From: Promethearchaeota archaeon
GTDB lineage: Archaea > Asgardarchaeota > Lokiarchaeia > Sigyniarchaeales > SOKP01
NCBI GenBank assembly: GCA_016839555.1
Contig: JAEOUA010000010.1
Location: 310,001 to 374,000, forward strand
Length of the DNA stretch: 64,000 bases
Reading direction: 5' to 3'
Shown here: in pieces, positions 63,741 to 64,000 of the stretch
Position numbering within the stretch: the stretch's first letter is position 1
Layout: every line of letters begins with the position of its first letter
Notes under the pieces: generated by a model
What the model was told of the DNA's origin: nothing
What the model saw: only the letters and a program-made list of their open reading frames with translations
Database searches by the model: none
Position numbers and translations under genes: made by a program

Positions 63741-64000
63741 ATGCAATTTAAAAATAAAAGACTTATAAATAAGTCCATAATATCAATAGGATTCTTTATA
63801 TGCTTTTTCTTAATAGGATTTCTTATAACTTCTGCGTCCATTATCAATGAAAATCCTATTTTAGTTTTAAATAGTAAAAAACATGACATTAACCCTAATA
63901 TAACAGTAGATTATACCCCCCCTTATTGGAATCCACCCCTTTCTAATCAAATTAGAATATTTGGTAATAATTTTAGCTATCAAATAACTGCTCGGGATAC
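63741..64000 (+). CDS. Secreted protein, 5' part only (runs off the window)
   Basis: 86 codons seen from ATG 63741, open to the right edge. Basic start (MQFKNKRLINK), one strongly hydrophobic segment (IISIGFFICFFLIGFLIT), then polar extracellular-looking sequence with Asn-x-Thr and Asn-x-Ser sites (NITVDYTPPYW). A signal-peptide-bearing surface protein; the rest is not visible. Confidence 0.7.
   Translation, partial: MQFKNKRLINKSIISIGFFICFFLIGFLITSASIINENPILVLNSKKHDINPNITVDYTPPYWNPPLSNQIRIFGNNFSYQITARD

Noticed and set aside
1..64000. tRNA genes, rRNA, transposons or prophage
   Set aside because: No T-loop/anticodon patterns, rRNA strings, transposase or phage structural motifs were seen while reading both strands; a tRNAscan/Infernal run would settle it.

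Overview
The window is very AT-rich, densely coded archaeal DNA and most likely comes from an Asgard archaeon of the Lokiarchaeia type. Three features support this. It carries eukaryote-like small GTPases: a Rab-like one, an Arf-like one fused to a longin-like domain, and a degenerate one at the left edge. It carries archaeal markers: an XPF-type ERCC4-HhH nuclease, a PUA/MCT-1-like protein, an archaeal shikimate-entry aldolase, a geranylgeranyl-reductase-family flavoprotein, and TATA-box promoters with oligo-T terminators. It also carries bacterial-looking metabolic genes: PlsC acyltransferases, acyl-CoA enzymes, NadB and UvrD. I see no rRNA, tRNA, CRISPR array, transposase or phage gene. The lineage is an inference; no marker phylogeny could be run.

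Layout. Positions 1-16,500 hold a degenerate GTPase, a LarA-type racemase, an SDR, two paralogous MFS carriers, two separate proteins related to the non-ATPase halves of acyl-CoA-dehydratase activases (COG3581 and COG3580), a fucose-isomerase-like protein, and a metallo-hydrolase. They also hold a tight operon of HAD phosphatase, double-PlsC acyltransferase and COG3580 protein. A 120-bp segment here is duplicated and includes the tail of a 150-aa gene. Positions 17,000-23,400 hold a gene-poor stretch with a GC-richer hairpin/small-ORF island, a PUA protein, a 2H phosphoesterase, the GTPase cluster with a coiled-coil protein, and a phosphohexomutase.

Positions 23,500-45,500 are mixed housekeeping. 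There is an acyl-CoA dehydrogenase with a Zn-ribbon partner, a degenerate E2-like acyltransferase, the XPF nuclease, a DUF457-like membrane operon led by an unlisted 52-aa protein, a methyltransferase, a macrodomain, ADTH synthase, a B12-radical-SAM enzyme, a UvrD helicase and NadB. A sirtuin lies between two low-molecular-weight phosphatases. After it come a NYN nuclease, a frameshifted HTH regulator, an acyltransferase-3 protein, a V4R-like protein, and 3-hydroxyacyl-CoA dehydrogenase plus crotonase under separate promoters.

Positions 45,600-59,650 are the most unusual part. Three large, glycosylation-site-rich surface proteins (minus strand) share an almost invariant cytoplasmic tail, IRKLRKYRKSLK. 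They face, across a 313-bp divergent promoter region with a tandem repeat, a plus-strand group of three cytoplasmic proteins: a longin-like/winged-helix protein and two paralogous Cys-cluster/TrmB-HTH/coiled-coil/TrmB-C proteins. This looks like a surface-sensor/cytoplasmic-regulator module that I do not recognise from the literature. The window closes with an MBL hydrolase, a ThermoDBP-like protein, a geranylgeranyl-reductase-like protein, a small membrane protein and the start of a secreted protein.
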